Positions 43,154 through 54,299 of a stretch of 64,000 bases of DNA are shown one piece after another. The first letter of the stretch is position 1. Each line of letters opens with the position of its first letter. The notes under the pieces are model-generated. The model did no database searches. It was not told where the DNA came from and was given only the letters and a program-made list of their open reading frames with translations. This DNA is from Uranotaenia lowii (Eukaryota > Arthropoda > Insecta > Diptera > Culicidae): contig NC_073691.1 of the NCBI RefSeq assembly GCF_029784155.1, forward strand, positions 65,416,839-65,480,838. The letters run 5' to 3'. Position numbers and translations under genes: made by a program.

Positions 43154-43899
43154 TAAGGGTACGAACACAGTGAGCGCGAAGCGAACTGCGAAGCGAAATA
43201 TTCATTCACCGGATGAATTTCGCAAGTTCATTTTTGAAGGCCGGCCACAGTGCACGCGAATTGCGAAGCGGTTCAACACTGAAAAAAACCTTCGGTGTTG
43301 CAAAAATTAATCACACGTGAAAAAGTCTTTGCAAATTAACAAAACTGTGAACGAGGGATACGTACCGCGCAAAAAAAAACTAATCCGCGTTAATTCCGAA
43401 AAACTCAATCAATTAGTAACAGTCGAATTTTGCAGTCTTACGCTATGAAACGCCATCTTAAAATCCAATACGGCGGCTTCCGCTCATTTTTAAAATAATT
43501 TTAATGACTGAAAAACGCAAAAAAAAAAAACTACTAAAACTATGACATAAATATAACAAAATTTAGAAAAAAAAATAGAATATTATAATAACAAATATTA
43601 CGAAACGCTGACAAAAACTTTAATAAAAATATGGCAAAGGCGATAAAAATATTACAAAAATATGAGAAAAATATACCAAATCTATGATAAATTTGATATT
43701 GAAATGGCAAAGCCATGACCAAATTAAAAAAAATCTGACAAAAATTTATAAAAATTGACTAAATAATAACAACAAATTAGTAATAATGCCAAAACTCGAA
43801 ATAAAAACTTAGACAAATATTTGACAACATTATGGAAAATTTGAAAAATGAAATAAAAATATGACAAATATAATAACTATAAATAAAAAAATACAAATA

Positions 43900-44317
43900 C
43901 AGACCCCGTTCGTTTTTGGCAACACGCCCGAAAATTTTATGTTGCCAAAATCGAATGTTGCCAAAATCGAACGGTTTTTTTTGTCACTTTTTTATTTTTG
44001 ATTTTTAATTCAAATTAGTCAAAATTGATGTAAAACCTTATATTAGCATACAATTTTTCAATTTGACTCAATTATATTAGTTATAAGCAGTAAAACATGG
44101 AAAAATTCATGTTTTTACTGTTTAAAACTATCATAATTAAGCCGAATGAAAAAATTTCATGCTAATATTACGTTTTACAGTACTTTTTATTGATTTGAAA
44201 TGAAAATAAAAAATAAAAAAAAACACAAAAAACGTCTTAATTGGATGTTGCCAAAAACGAACGGTTTTTGCTCGGATGTGGCCAAAATCGAATGTTGCTA
44301 AAATCAAGCGGGGTCTG
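43900..44317. mobile_element. pogo/Tc1-like MITE (CAGACCCCG ends, TA duplication)
   Basis: CAGACCCCGTTCGTTTTTGG at the left and CGGGGTCTG at the right form the inverted ends, flanked by TA (43898-43899 and 44318-44319). Internal 'gttgccaaaatcgaa' repeats occur near both ends and the middle is a near-palindrome. CAG-initial ends with TA duplication are typical of pogo-like elements. The 418 bp are non-coding. Confidence 0.75.
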
Positions 44318-44454
44318 TATGACAAAATTTTGAAATAAAATAACATAAATCTGGCAATACTATGACCAAAATCTTACAAATGTGATAAAAATATATGCAA
44401 CAAAAATATGAAAAAATTTTACAAAACTATGATAAAACAAAACAAAACTATGAC

Positions 44455-45300
44455 AATTGACAAAGGTTGTCATAGTACTGTAAGATTTTTGTCATTTTAT
44501 TTTAATTTTTGTCATAATTTTGTCATGTTTTTATTTGTCATATTTTTGTCATAGTTCTGTCAGATTTTTTATTATTATTATTATATGTTCGAATTTGTCT
44601 TATTTTTTCAAATTTTGTGATTTTTATTTCGTATTTGTCTTCATTTTGTCATTTTTCTTACACATATTTGAAAGTATTTTGTTATATTTTTATCTCATTT
44701 TTCATAATTTTGTTATATTATTGTCATTATTTTTGACAAATTTTTGTCATATTTTTTTCAGAACCTTGTCATATTCTAGTCATTTTGCCTTATTTTTTGT
44801 CAGATTTTTGTGATTTTATTGTAAATTTGTTGTTATTATTTTGTCAATTTTGTAAATTTATTGTCAAATATTGGTCCTTATATTAGTTCTGTCAAGTCAT
44901 TTTATTGTCAAATTTTGATTATAATTTTATCATAATTTTTTTTTCTCATTTGTCATTGTTTTGCCATTTCTGTGATTTTTTTCTCATATTTTAGTCTAAT
45001 TTTGTAATATTTGTCATATTTTTGGCTCAATTATTTAACCACATATGGCGTGTTTTATTCAAAGTTTTGTCATTTGTCACTATTTTTTTGTCATATTTTT
45101 GAATTTTAGTAATAGTTATTCATATTTTCCCACAGTTTTGTTCTATTTTTGTCAATATTACTTTAGTTTTATAACACTTGTTATGTTTTTGTTTATTTAT
45201 TTCAGTGCATTTTTGCAGTTGTCAAAATTTTTGTCAATAATTTTTCATCTACTTTTTTATCCCTTTTACTCATTTCTTATATTGTGGATGGACCTTACGA
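44455..45300. repeat. Diverged TTTTTGTCATA minisatellite, inverse of 43500-44455
   Basis: TTTTGTCAT(A) recurs dozens of times with variable spacing. The left half of element C carries the complement ATGACAAAA. Open frames here (44520-44813, 45045-45395) are Phe/Ser/Val-rich translations of the repeat. Confidence 0.7.
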
Positions 45301-45952
45301 TTTTCAGTTATTTATTGCATTTTGACTTATGCGGAAACCGCCATCTTGTATTTCAAAATGGCGTCGGACAGCCAAATTTGACTTCTACTTATTGAGCCCT
45401 TTCATCCAATACCCATATTGTGGGAGTTTCATGTGCTTATCAGTCACTTCCAGCATTTTAAAGTTGAGTGGAAGGGGCCATATTGGATTTCAAGATGGCG
45501 TCGGATAACGAATTCCAACTTCTATCCGTTCAACCCCTTCACTCTATACACATATTATGGGGCTTTCATGCCACCGGTCGTTTATTGCCAGTTATAATTT
45601 GTTTCAATTGAAAAAGACTGAAACCGCGTTTGTTTCGAAAATCCGCGCTAAAAAACCGTGCATTTTTCATTACCAACATAGAAACGGCAATGATAATTAA
45701 ATAAATAAACTTTTGAAAAAGATTTTATTGATAAATCATTTTACGATAAAAAATATCCGAGAGAATATTTTCAGTGTATGGCCGGATGAGCAGGATGAAT
45801 TCGCGCGATCCAGCCGGGTCTTCGCACGAAAATTCGCTTGCACTGTGGCCGGTCGATGTTTTTTTCAACGTGTTTAAATGAGAAGCGGTTTTTCGCGCGA
45901 ATTGGAAATTCGCTTCGCACTTCGCACCGCGCTCACTGTGAATTCGACCTAA

Positions 45953-46560
45953 GGCAGTCAAGCGAATGCAACAATATTGTATCAACAACGAAGACACTAA
46001 ATGGTGATCTGCAACATTCAAAATTCTAGTTGTCGCTGATCATTGCTGAGCGCATCGTTGGTGAACTATTCACGAGCAGACTATCCGAGCTGTTTTGGTT
46101 TTCCTGATTGTCGCGGCAATCTTTGGTTAGAATTGCATGTAGCTTTAAGCAGGGGAAGTATACATTTTTTACCTCCCAAACATTCCCGCCTTACCCGGCG
46201 TCTACGATTGGTATATAAGCGATACATTTTGAGCAGTTCACTCCCGAATGTTTCACTGCTGAATAATACATAAAGTCGATCGCGAGCGAATGCGACAAAC
46301 GAAAAATTTCCCCTTCTAAGATCGCTAAGATCGCTTAGCATCTATGCATCAGACGGAAAATTCTGTTGTGAGTCGTCCATCAATTTGTGTTTTGGGCAGA
46401 GCCTTCTCCTCATCCGTAAACAAGAAAACGGAAGGCTCGCTTTGAAAATGAAATGTCGCACAGTATTTCCTCGGTTCGTACAGCAAAGGCTATCCAACGC
46501 TGCCTGAGGGTGCTATGAGAAAAGTGTGTAGATAGAAGCTATCGCGAGCGAATTTCGGAT
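45953..46560. promoter_or_regulatory. Unannotated block with an orphan TATA/initiator pair
   Basis: GTATATAAGC at 46211-46220 is followed 20-25 nt later by GCAGTTC (46233-46239), a TATA plus insect-type initiator arrangement on the plus strand. No open frame follows. The block is less AT-rich and includes 'taagatcgctaagatcgctta'. It may be a remnant LTR or other element promoter. No second copy was seen in the window. Confidence 0.3.
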
Positions 46561-46564
46561 CCTT

Positions 46565-47005
46565 GGTGCCAGGTGTCCTGATTTATCAGGATTTGTCCTG
46601 ATTTTCGAGAGACCGTCCTGATTTATCAAAAACGCTTGAATTGTCCTGATTTTTTAAAAATGGTCTGTAAAACGTCCTGATTTGTCCTGATTTTCATAAA
46701 AATAACTGAGTTATAACTGAATTTAATTTATTATTCAAACAAATCAATCATAAATAGTTTAACCGATGATAATCTTTGGTTCAGATGATATTCAAGTAGT
46801 GTTATTAGATGTAAACTGCAGGCCAACTATGGTTCTGCTCGCTTCAGTTGCATTGTTTTATGCGTCTTCAGTACTTGTATTTTGCCTTTATGTATGCAAC
46901 TTAAGCAGAGCTGCATGTTATTTCCACCAATCTAGTGGTGTCCTGAAAAATCCTGATTTTTTTCATCGCGGTGTCCTGATTTTAGCTAAAACCACCTGGC
47001 ACCCC
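46565..47005. mobile_element. CCTGATTTNTC-type inverted-repeat element
   Basis: The ends GGTGCCAGGTG and CACCTGGCACCCC form an inverted repeat. The interior repeats TCCTGATTT ('gtgtcctgatttatcaggat', 'gtcctgattttcgagag', 'aaaaatcctgatttttttc'). This is the clearest of three elements in the window that share GG(T)TGCCAG-like ends with a repeated short motif. Non-coding. Confidence 0.6.
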
Positions 47006-47052
47006 TGTTGCAGAAGCACTATGTGAATAAACATTCGTGTGCTTACCGACTA

Positions 47053-47180
47053 AGATGGTGTACTGGGCAAGTTATCCGACTCGCAAGCCGAGATGAGATG
47101 TTGCAGTGAGTTCGATTCCCCATTTTCCGGGATGAATTATCCAATAGTATGAAAATCCCATAAAATGTTAATCTTTTTTA
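47053..47180 (+). mobile_element. SINE family 1 copy
   Basis: 'gatggtgtactgggcaag', 'tcgcaagccgagatgagatg' and B-box 'gagttcgattcccca' are followed by 'gggatgaattatccaata' and 'gaaaatcccataaaatg'. Truncated after the body start compared with 30236-30500. Confidence 0.65.
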
Positions 47181-47634
47181 GCTGTGTAGTTGGTCATAGG
47201 CATTGGATTTTTGCAACCTTTTCTATGGGTCTAAGAATAGATAAGACTTGTACCCATGTAAGGGAGACTACATTGTATGTACCAATCGATAAACACTATT
47301 AGTTATATTCTCAAGTGCTCAAGATTTCGGAACGGAATTCAGCATAAAAATGTCCCATCAATAGAGGGCTCATCGAGTATTACACGTGCTGTGTGATAAA
47401 TTGTGGTAAATTGTCAACATTTATGCTAGCTGGAAGTTTAACACATTTGACGTGTATTTCCTAGGAGGCCCCTTCACATCAAAAGCGTGTGACGCTCTCT
47501 TACTCAAGTTAGCCGCTCAGTTTAGCCACACGTTTCAAATGGTGGAGTTCTCCTTTTTTTCTTTCTCGCTCCAAGCATTTCTTTGGGCCCGGCTAGTAAA
47601 ACAAGCAAAATGAGCGTTTCGACGAACGTGTTAA

Positions 47635-48014
47635 AGCGGTTCATAGAACATACCACATTTTGGGCAAATGCGACGAAATTCCATGAAATTCTGCCGCTTT
47701 GAATGCGATTTGCATGGTGTATGGCACTGCTTGAATGAGCGCGCAAACGGTTTGAGTGAAATCGGTCGGGATCGAAATTTTTTGTGCAAGCAAGCCTCTG
47801 TGGCATGATGGTGCTGCTTGTACAAAACTCAAGCCATTTACTCAGCCCCAGCCGGGGTGGAGGGGATTTTTGTTGTTGCTGTTGCTGTTTTCGCTAGCAA
47901 CAGTTTGGGTTCTCGCGAAATATGATTGTATCGTGTGTGGGCGAGTATAGAATCAAAAAATCGTCGTGGAATCATCGAATTTGTACATGCCGTTTGTGTA
48001 GTCTATGGCCCGCT
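47635..48014. mobile_element. Harbinger-like MITE A, copy 2 (TAA duplication)
   Basis: It starts AGCGGTTCATAGAACATACC and ends GTAGTCTATGGCCCGCT, flanked by TAA at 47632-47634 and 48015-48017. The left 160 bp match the left arm of copy 1 (40873). The right end matches the internal terminus at 41024. It includes 'ccccagccggggtgg', also seen at 41180. Non-coding. Confidence 0.75.
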
Positions 48015-48017
48015 TAA

Positions 48018-49570
48018 GGCATCAACGATGATTACGTACACTAAGTTTGTTTGAAGTATTTGAAATTTTTCTGGTTTATCAAAAAAAAATATTTCACTTT
48101 TAGCAGCTTAGTTGATCCTCAGCCGAGAAGTTGCAATCTGGCGAAAAAATTTACCTTCAGCTGGTTCAACCGGAACAGGCGAAAAATCCACTTTGACACT
48201 ACTAAAAGGTAAGTAACGACGGACGTCGGAAGAACTTTGGCGTTGCAAAATGATTCATTCTTTTCACGGATGTCAAGGTAGTTCAATTAACATTAAAACC
48301 TCTGTGGGACCTGCCGCACTTGTTTTTGTCTTCGTTGTTTGTTGTTGTAGGTAATGAATTCATCTTCCACATTACATATTTGCATTATCACAGCCGATTG
48401 CATTTAGCAAAAACAGCTGTGCACCTAATAGGCGAGCAAGGCACTTGACAGCAGATAATGTTTGTCTTCTATGAGCCAGCCAGCCAACCAGGGCGTCAAC
48501 AAAGTCTATCTGCGTAACGTTGACTTTTCGGGATATCATCGGGTTGAACTTAAAAGGTTGAAGAACCGCGACAGCCACGTACGCGGATTGAGCTGTGCCA
48601 TACTGAATTGCCACGGAGCAGTCATTCATGATGGGATGATGGGAATGACGATGCTACCGGTGTGTGCTGCTCTCATAGCTCCCCATAACATACGTGATGA
48701 GTGCTTAATTTTTTGTTTTAATGATATCTGCCCGGGGCGGCAAAACCATAAAACTAACAGCAACAAAATGCTAATCGAATTTTTAAGTTGCGTGACTTTA
48801 TGGGACCTGATTCAACTAGCATGGGTTGAATCATAGGTTGGAACGTCGTCCTCTGGCAAGGACTGTTGAAAAGGAATTTACAAAGTACCATAATGCAATA
48901 AAAACGAGACTGGCTGATAAGTTCAGGCGTTGCCAAGGTTCGTTGTCGGATGTTAATGAGAGCTCCAGGGTATCACTGTTGGGTTGGGTTGGGTGAGAAA
49001 TTGCTGAATTCCACTCACACACACCCGGGATACGTTCACGTACTTGTAATACACGATATAATTTCTGCCCTCATGTACTTTGTACCGAGTTTTATACAAT
49101 TTCCCAACGTGAACGAAAAGATTGATCAGCGCACCCAGTAAGATCACCTCAACATCTCGACCAGTTGGAGCTGCGTTACACGAAGCCGTTGCACATGAGA
49201 AACCAAGCCAACCAAAACGGCTTTTCTGAACTCGATCTCATTTCGGCGAGGCAATAATGAAGCCTTTTAACTGTGGCCAGCAGTGGTCAGTGTGGTGCCC
49301 CCACAAAAGTCGCTAATTGCTCGATGTCAATGGAAAGTGTAAGCAAGCACATGTATGTTGTACATACACAGCTGTAGCTATAAGTCCAGCCGAAGTCATA
49401 TGAACCTGTGTGTTTATTAAGTGGACAAGATCAACCACCTTTGTTCGGCACCCACCCACCCATCCATTCATCGTCCCGAAGCAAAGGTGCAATTTGAGAG
49501 TAATCAGTCACCGATTCCCCTCCCCTCGCAACCCACAATTCGGACGCAAATGGCTGTGATTGGTCAGCCG
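48018..49570. other. GC-richer, apparently single-copy block; candidate regulatory DNA
   Basis: This contrasts with its surroundings by balanced composition and lack of visible repeats. Short landmarks are 'ccagccagccaaccaggg', 'cacccacccacccatcc' and 'cacagctgtagct'. A frame of 124 codons (48462-48836) has no recognisable domain, no splice context and no GC-skewed codon pattern. I do not call it a gene. It could hold enhancers of the exon 1 gene about 13 kb away or of a neighbour. Confidence 0.3.
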
Positions 49571-50214
49571 TGACAAGAGAAAAAAACAAGTCAACACAAG
49601 TCGGGGAACTATTGAACTTCGGCTAAATGTGTGAAAACTTTGTAAGCAGCCGCAGTTGACAGCAGTACAAAAAAAAAAATTAGAAGTGCTAATTCAGTTT
49701 CGATTATACAATTCAATTTAGAGACGTTTACGATTGGGATTTGTTTGGATGCAAATGCGGTGATTTGGCTTGGTATTAAAAAGGTTAAAAACAACCTTGC
49801 TGATAAAAAATTGTTACAGTCTTTCTCAAATGAAAGCTTCAAGAGAATTGACAGATTTGTAATGGTTACTTGTTTCCTACGCAGGTGATTTTTTAAAAGA
49901 AAAATAAGATCTAATCAAATCTAATCATAAATTTAACATGACCATCGATTGCTTTAACTTCTTGTTTTTTATGTATCTACAATATAGGTTGATATATGCT
50001 GCTCATGGCTGCTGAACACAAAAATCTGGGAAGTTTTCATGAAGAGGAATATTTTGGAAGATGTCTCGCGACAGTTTTTTAAAACTTCAACTTTTGTATT
50101 GCTGCCAACGTTTTCATGTTTATTTTTTTTTGGAACACTCCAAATGATTTCATCGTTTGGAGTATTTTGTGATTATTGGAATTTCACCTCATTAAGTTGA
50201 AGGATTAATTCCTC

Positions 50215-50830
50215 ATAATATACACCCACAATTCAGCCTTCACTCCAATCGTGAGCTATCGACATTTCTACATCATTGGTAAAAGATGTGAACGCCATTG
50301 GCGCTGATACAATTTCTGATTGCTGGAGTTGTCCTCCCAGCGCAACCGCATTACGTATGTCTGAAAGAAACCAAATAAAAACGTTTTCACGTCCCTCTCT
50401 ATCTCATCACAAGGCAAAGGAGGATGGCAAACACGCCAGGCAGCCAGATTCGAATGAATTGCTCCGGTCATTCAATACTGAGCGTGTGTATATAAGGCGG
50501 CATAAAACATTTCCTTCCTTCAAACCAACGGCCAAGCTGGCCGGCTATAAGCAGCTGTGCATGTGTATGTTAACAGGCAGTAGAAAACTTAAAAAAATCT
50601 TTTTTTTTTTTAATTTTCTGGCTTCTGGGATGCATTATCCAATAGTATTGAAAAATCCCAGGAAATGTATTTCTAGTTTCGCTTGAATGTAGTGGTCACT
50701 GGTCAATCATTGTTTTGCAAGGGAGTTTTAGTCTTTATGCCAGTAGTGCTTTTCCTATCATGTCATCTTTGGTACAAATCATGTTAAAGCGCATTTTCGG
50801 GATAGAGCTCCGAGCGACAATTAAATTTTA
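50215..50830 (+). repeat. Composite copy of repeat R plus SINE family 1 body
   Basis: R-like text ('cccagcgcaaccgcattacg', 'acaaggcaaaggaggatgg', 'cggcataaaacattt') runs into 'gatgcattatccaatagta', 'tttcgcttgaatgtagtggt' and 'atgccagtagtgcttttcc'. The tRNA-like head is missing or reduced to a T run, so the R to SINE-body order is preserved without it. Confidence 0.55.
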
Positions 50831-50861
50831 AAACCTCTTCTGTGGGTGTAAACAGGCAGTA

Positions 50862-52298
50862 CACACTAAGATTGCATTCATCCCGCTCGGGACCATGATT
50901 CTCCGTATCACAGGAACACAGCTCAATTCAAACGAAGTTCGAATGAGAACTCACTCGAATCTCGGGACGCTTCAACTCTCCTGAAATCCGAGACAAACTT
51001 GCTACGAGAGCACAGGAACTCTAACCAACCCCGTGAATTCAGGACAGTGTTCTCTTGAATCGCTGTAGACACATTTCTTGTCATATTTCCTATCCCTTTC
51101 TATCCTGTTGCAAAAACAACCGGATTTCTTTTTGCTTTCTCGCCAGTGCAAAAAATAAAAACGCGCTAAAGAGTTCAGTTCGTTATTTTTCCTTCCGGTA
51201 GCCGATCGTTGCTGTTCATGGATCCAACAGCGTCATTTATTGTTGAACGTTTAAGTCCTGATTAATTAAAAGTATTTGTTGCTGTTTACGTAAAATAAAA
51301 ATTAAAATCGCTTAAGTACCCGATGAATATTTGGAAGTGACCCAGCAGCCCCATCAAATCAACAACAGGCACGCCCTAGCAGCAGATCATTAAACAGGAC
51401 GTGAAAATGCAACAAGAGAAAACAGCAAGCGGCGACCTCAGCAGTGAGGTCCATGCAGAGCTTCGTTATGCTGTAATTTTGGCCGAACAATCTTTCACCA
51501 TATCATACGAGAGCAGGAGGTAACTATTCAAATTTCTCATTTCAAGTTTGACAAAGAACATGAAAACAACAAATGAACTCAAACTTGAATTGTTTTTTCC
51601 TGTTTAGATTCGTTGATATGCCCGATTCTGATTGGCCCCAGAAGGTCAGGAAGAACTTCGTCAACAGTTTGCCACCACTGGGCCGGGAACCAGGGACGAA
51701 AAACCACCAGAGCTTTTTTCACCGTAAGATGGTAACAGCATGCTGGGAACAAGATCTTCGAGGAGCAGGATCAAATTTCCAATCAACAACGGGTTATCGC
51801 TTATCAATAGAGCGGTCATCATTAATTGAATATCACCACTCAGATAATCTATTGGTAAGCGCGATCGATAAACCCACTTCACCACTGTTCTAGCTACGAC
51901 CAATTGTCTATGTTAGTTCTGTTAAGTTCAGTGATTCCAGTGACCCCATATAGTGTTTATTTAAAATGATTTATATTCTAAAATATACAATTCACTTCGG
52001 AAATACAAAAAAAATGTTTTTATTTAATAGGATAAAAATCGGGATGGATTTAAGAGAAAGGGAGAGTGCAAAAAACGATTACAGAACTTCCTACAAGCTC
52101 GGAATAAACGCGTCTCAAATCCACAGGAGAATTTCAAAACTACTTGAAATTTACAGGGAAAAATCGTCTCCAAGCTACAGGGTAATTTGACAGTTGTTTT
52201 CCTGAGCTCTTTTTCTGTCCCGAAATCGTCCTGTAATTTCAGCTGTTGAAAATACAGGACGAAATCGTTCCGACCACAGGAGAAAAGATTAAGTGTGT
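50862..52298 (+). mobile_element. Putative element with ACACACTTAATC-like ends and a spliced frame
   Basis: The left end 'gtacacactaagattgc' and the right end 'aaaagattaagtgtgtag' are loosely inverted. Both flanks show oriented 'cctgaaat'/'ttacaggg' subterminal motifs (50980 and 52140-52260). Inside lies the two-exon frame at 51407-51893. Terminal repeats are weak and no duplication could be assigned, so the element status is tentative. Confidence 0.35.
51407..51893 (+). CDS. Two-exon reading frame of unknown function inside a putative element
   Basis: The ATG at 51407 opens MQQEKTASGDLSSEV..., to ...FTISYESRR. In the genome this is followed by a stop, but AG|GTAACT at 51519-51520 is a good donor, and 'ttttttcctgtttag' at 51593-51607 a good acceptor after an 88-nt intron. 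Splicing gives a phase-2 join to FVDMPDSDWPQKVRKNFVNS and on to the stop at 51893, about 133 residues in total. The N-terminal part is acidic/helical. The second part reads like a folded domain with conserved-looking DW and PPLG. I do not recognise the family. It may be the 5' coding portion of a DNA transposon whose remainder is deleted, or a host-derived fragment. Confidence 0.45.
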
Positions 52299-52454
52299 AG
52301 GAAAGCAAGAAGAAGATTTCTCGTTTCAAATTTCCTTTCCCTTCATAAGACAATACTAGCAAGCCATCGGCCAAATGCCAGAAAGCCAGCACTGTTCGTT
52401 TTTAAAATCGGGCGTGGCTTAAAACCTAAGACAATTGACCCTCGTTCCCTTGTT

Positions 52455-52790
52455 TACCATCTTGCTCAGGCAGTACACTGGTTAAACTGTTGGTTTAGCA
52501 AGATGAAGATGGCAGTTTTGGTGAGTTAGATTCTCACTACCTGACGGTTTTTTTTTTCATTTTCTTATTTCTGGGATGAATTATCCAATGGGATGAAAAT
52601 ATCATAAAATGATTTTTTTGTTTCGCTTGAATGTAGTGGTCATGCATCATTCTGCTTGAGAGCTCGACTCCTTATGCCAGTAGTGCTTTTCTATCATGTC
52701 AATTTTGGTATGATGCATTTTTCAGCGCATTTTTAAGCGCATTTTTCGTTATAGCGTCGAGCGGCATTGAAATTTTGCCTCTTCTTTTGT
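52455..52790 (+). mobile_element. SINE family 1 copy, longest 3' part
   Basis: The head 'gcaggcagtacactggttaa...gtgagttagattctcac' has a mutated B-box. The body 'gggatgaattatccaatggg' is followed by 'cgcttgaatgtagtggtcat', 'atgccagtagtgcttttcta' and 'cagcgcatttttaagcgcat'. It has the same order as 30236-30500 but reaches further at the 3' end. Confidence 0.65.
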
Positions 52791-52977
52791 GTAAGAATTA
52801 GGAAAAATTTTGAATACCTCTTTGTCCTTTTAAAACTTGAAAATATAATAGCGCCAGCACTAAATTTTACTTCGGAAGTCCGGACTTTCGACTTCTGAAA
52901 GACTTCCGACAAAGAAAAGTGAAGTATTTGTGGTAGATATGAGTACAAATAAGCAGTTCGATATGAAATAAATTATA

Positions 52978-54244
52978 CACCCTTATTCTTGTTTTCGATC
53001 GAATGACATTCGTTCGAAAGTTATGCAATTTTGTATTCTTGTTTTCGTTCGAACGAATGAAAACAGTTCGATCTTTCGAACATCGTTCGTTCGAACGAAA
53101 CTTTGCATTCCCGTTTTCGTTCGAACGTTTTTCCTCTATGGGCCGACAAACGCGAGTCTGATGCTGCGAATAGGGCGCGTTTGTGGAGTTGAGAACAGTT
53201 TTGATTCAGAATGAAATATATGTTGTGAGGTAAAATACTTTATTTCAAGTATCAAAAAGCAAAATTGTGTGATTTGAAAAAAAAACTAATTATTTGATTC
53301 AAAATGCACAACTTTATTTGTAAATTAAACTCGTCAGAACTATGCGCTCTTTCAATCCTTTCAACAGCACAAATAGCACCAGGGCCTTTATTATCACTGG
53401 CTGGCAAAAGGGTACCTTTTTGTGTGGTTCAAAATTCTTGGATTTGATCGAATTTACCCGATTGTTGATAACATTTTTGCCAGTGTAGGATGGATTCAGA
53501 AGGAGGATAAAATTATTGATTTTTTTATGAGAAATTTTGCAAAACATAAATGTAAGATTATAAAAAATCATTTTTATTTCAACTAGGTATTTATTTTTTT
53601 ATCAGAGTTCTGCAATTATTTCTGAAACTTGTCTCCTTCGTCAGGGCAGCTCTGCAGAAAAAGCAGCACCCTCACCACCGACTGGTATCGGCTCGGCCTC
53701 TTTGAATAATCGAAACCATCGAAACAGTCTCAATCTCAACCGGCCGCGGCTGCTGCTGATGGAAATTTTTTATTGGACCTGACCTGCTTGTTGTCCCTGT
53801 TGTGATGGTTCTGGATGCTACGTTGCTACGTGGTCACGTACGGCGCTTCCGACCAACTCCAGCACTTCACTCGCCAGGACACCATTCCGACTCGTTCCAC
53901 ATATATGCCTTTTCTCAGGAGCCGATGAATTCGACTAGCCGGAACTTGAAGCGGTCCCGACATCGCCTTTCCACCTAATCCGGTCCGGTCATGGCAATGA
54001 ATTTCGGTCTTTTACGTGCGCCGATCCGACAAGTCAAAATTTCACTACATTACAATCAACAGTTGTTTACATTGATGGCACGTGATTTTGACAGATCTCT
54101 GGACTTCGAAACCTAGAAATTCATCTGGTAACACCAACATCGAACGTATCGCGTTCGAACGAAAACAAGAATACCTTTTTCGAATTCGATCGAAAGTATC
54201 CGTTCGAACGAACGACAGATACGCCGTAAACAAGAATAAGGGTG
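52978..54244. mobile_element. Inverted-repeat element, CACCCTTATTCTTG ends, ATA flanks
   Basis: CACCCTTATTCTTGTTT at the left is exactly inverted at 54228-54244. The flanks are ATA at 52975-52977 and 54245-54247, a possible 3-bp duplication. Subterminal parts are packed with GTTCGAACGAA palindromes (53000-53110; 54145-54215). The core holds a GC-rich segment (53640-54020) unlike the rest. No transposase recognised. Confidence 0.65.
53641..53790 (+). other. Exon-like GC-rich segment inside the element
   Basis: 'acttgtctccttcgtcag' is a good splice acceptor. It is followed by an open stretch reading GSSAEKAAPSPPTGIGSASL... up to 'LLLMEIFYWT', then a stop. No donor or homologue is recognised. 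It might be captured host coding sequence or chance. Confidence 0.2.
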
Positions 54245-54299
54245 ATAATTCGCGATTTCGAAGCTAATTTTTGACAGGTCGTGTGTGTGCAAGAAAATG

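Larger units (their letters stand above)
43157..45949. mobile_element. Harbinger-like element C (GGGTACGAACACAGTGAGCG ends, TAA duplication)
   Basis: The left end GGGTACGAACACAGTGAGCG pairs with the right end (its complement reads GGTCGAATTCACAGTGAGCG). The arms continue as 'cgaagcgaactgcgaagcg'. Flanks are TAA at 43154-43156 and 45950-45952. The interior is one large palindrome: 43500-44470 is rich in TATGACAAAA and 44470-45300 in TTTTGTCATA. Outside that pair lie inverted copies of the gccatcttgg repeat (43451; 45339, 45477). No transposase. A TA element lies at 43900-44317. Confidence 0.75.

Noticed and set aside
44520..45395. Hydrophobic frames of 97 and 116 codons that look like membrane proteins
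   Set aside because: They are translations of the TTTTGTCAT repeat.
48462..48836. 124-codon plus-strand frame in the GC-richer block
   Set aside because: No recognisable domain, no signal peptide and no splice sites; overlapping antisense frames are similarly open, as expected by chance at this composition.
50276..50686. 136-codon plus-strand frame
   Set aside because: It lies within the composite repeat R/SINE copy and ends in the T run.
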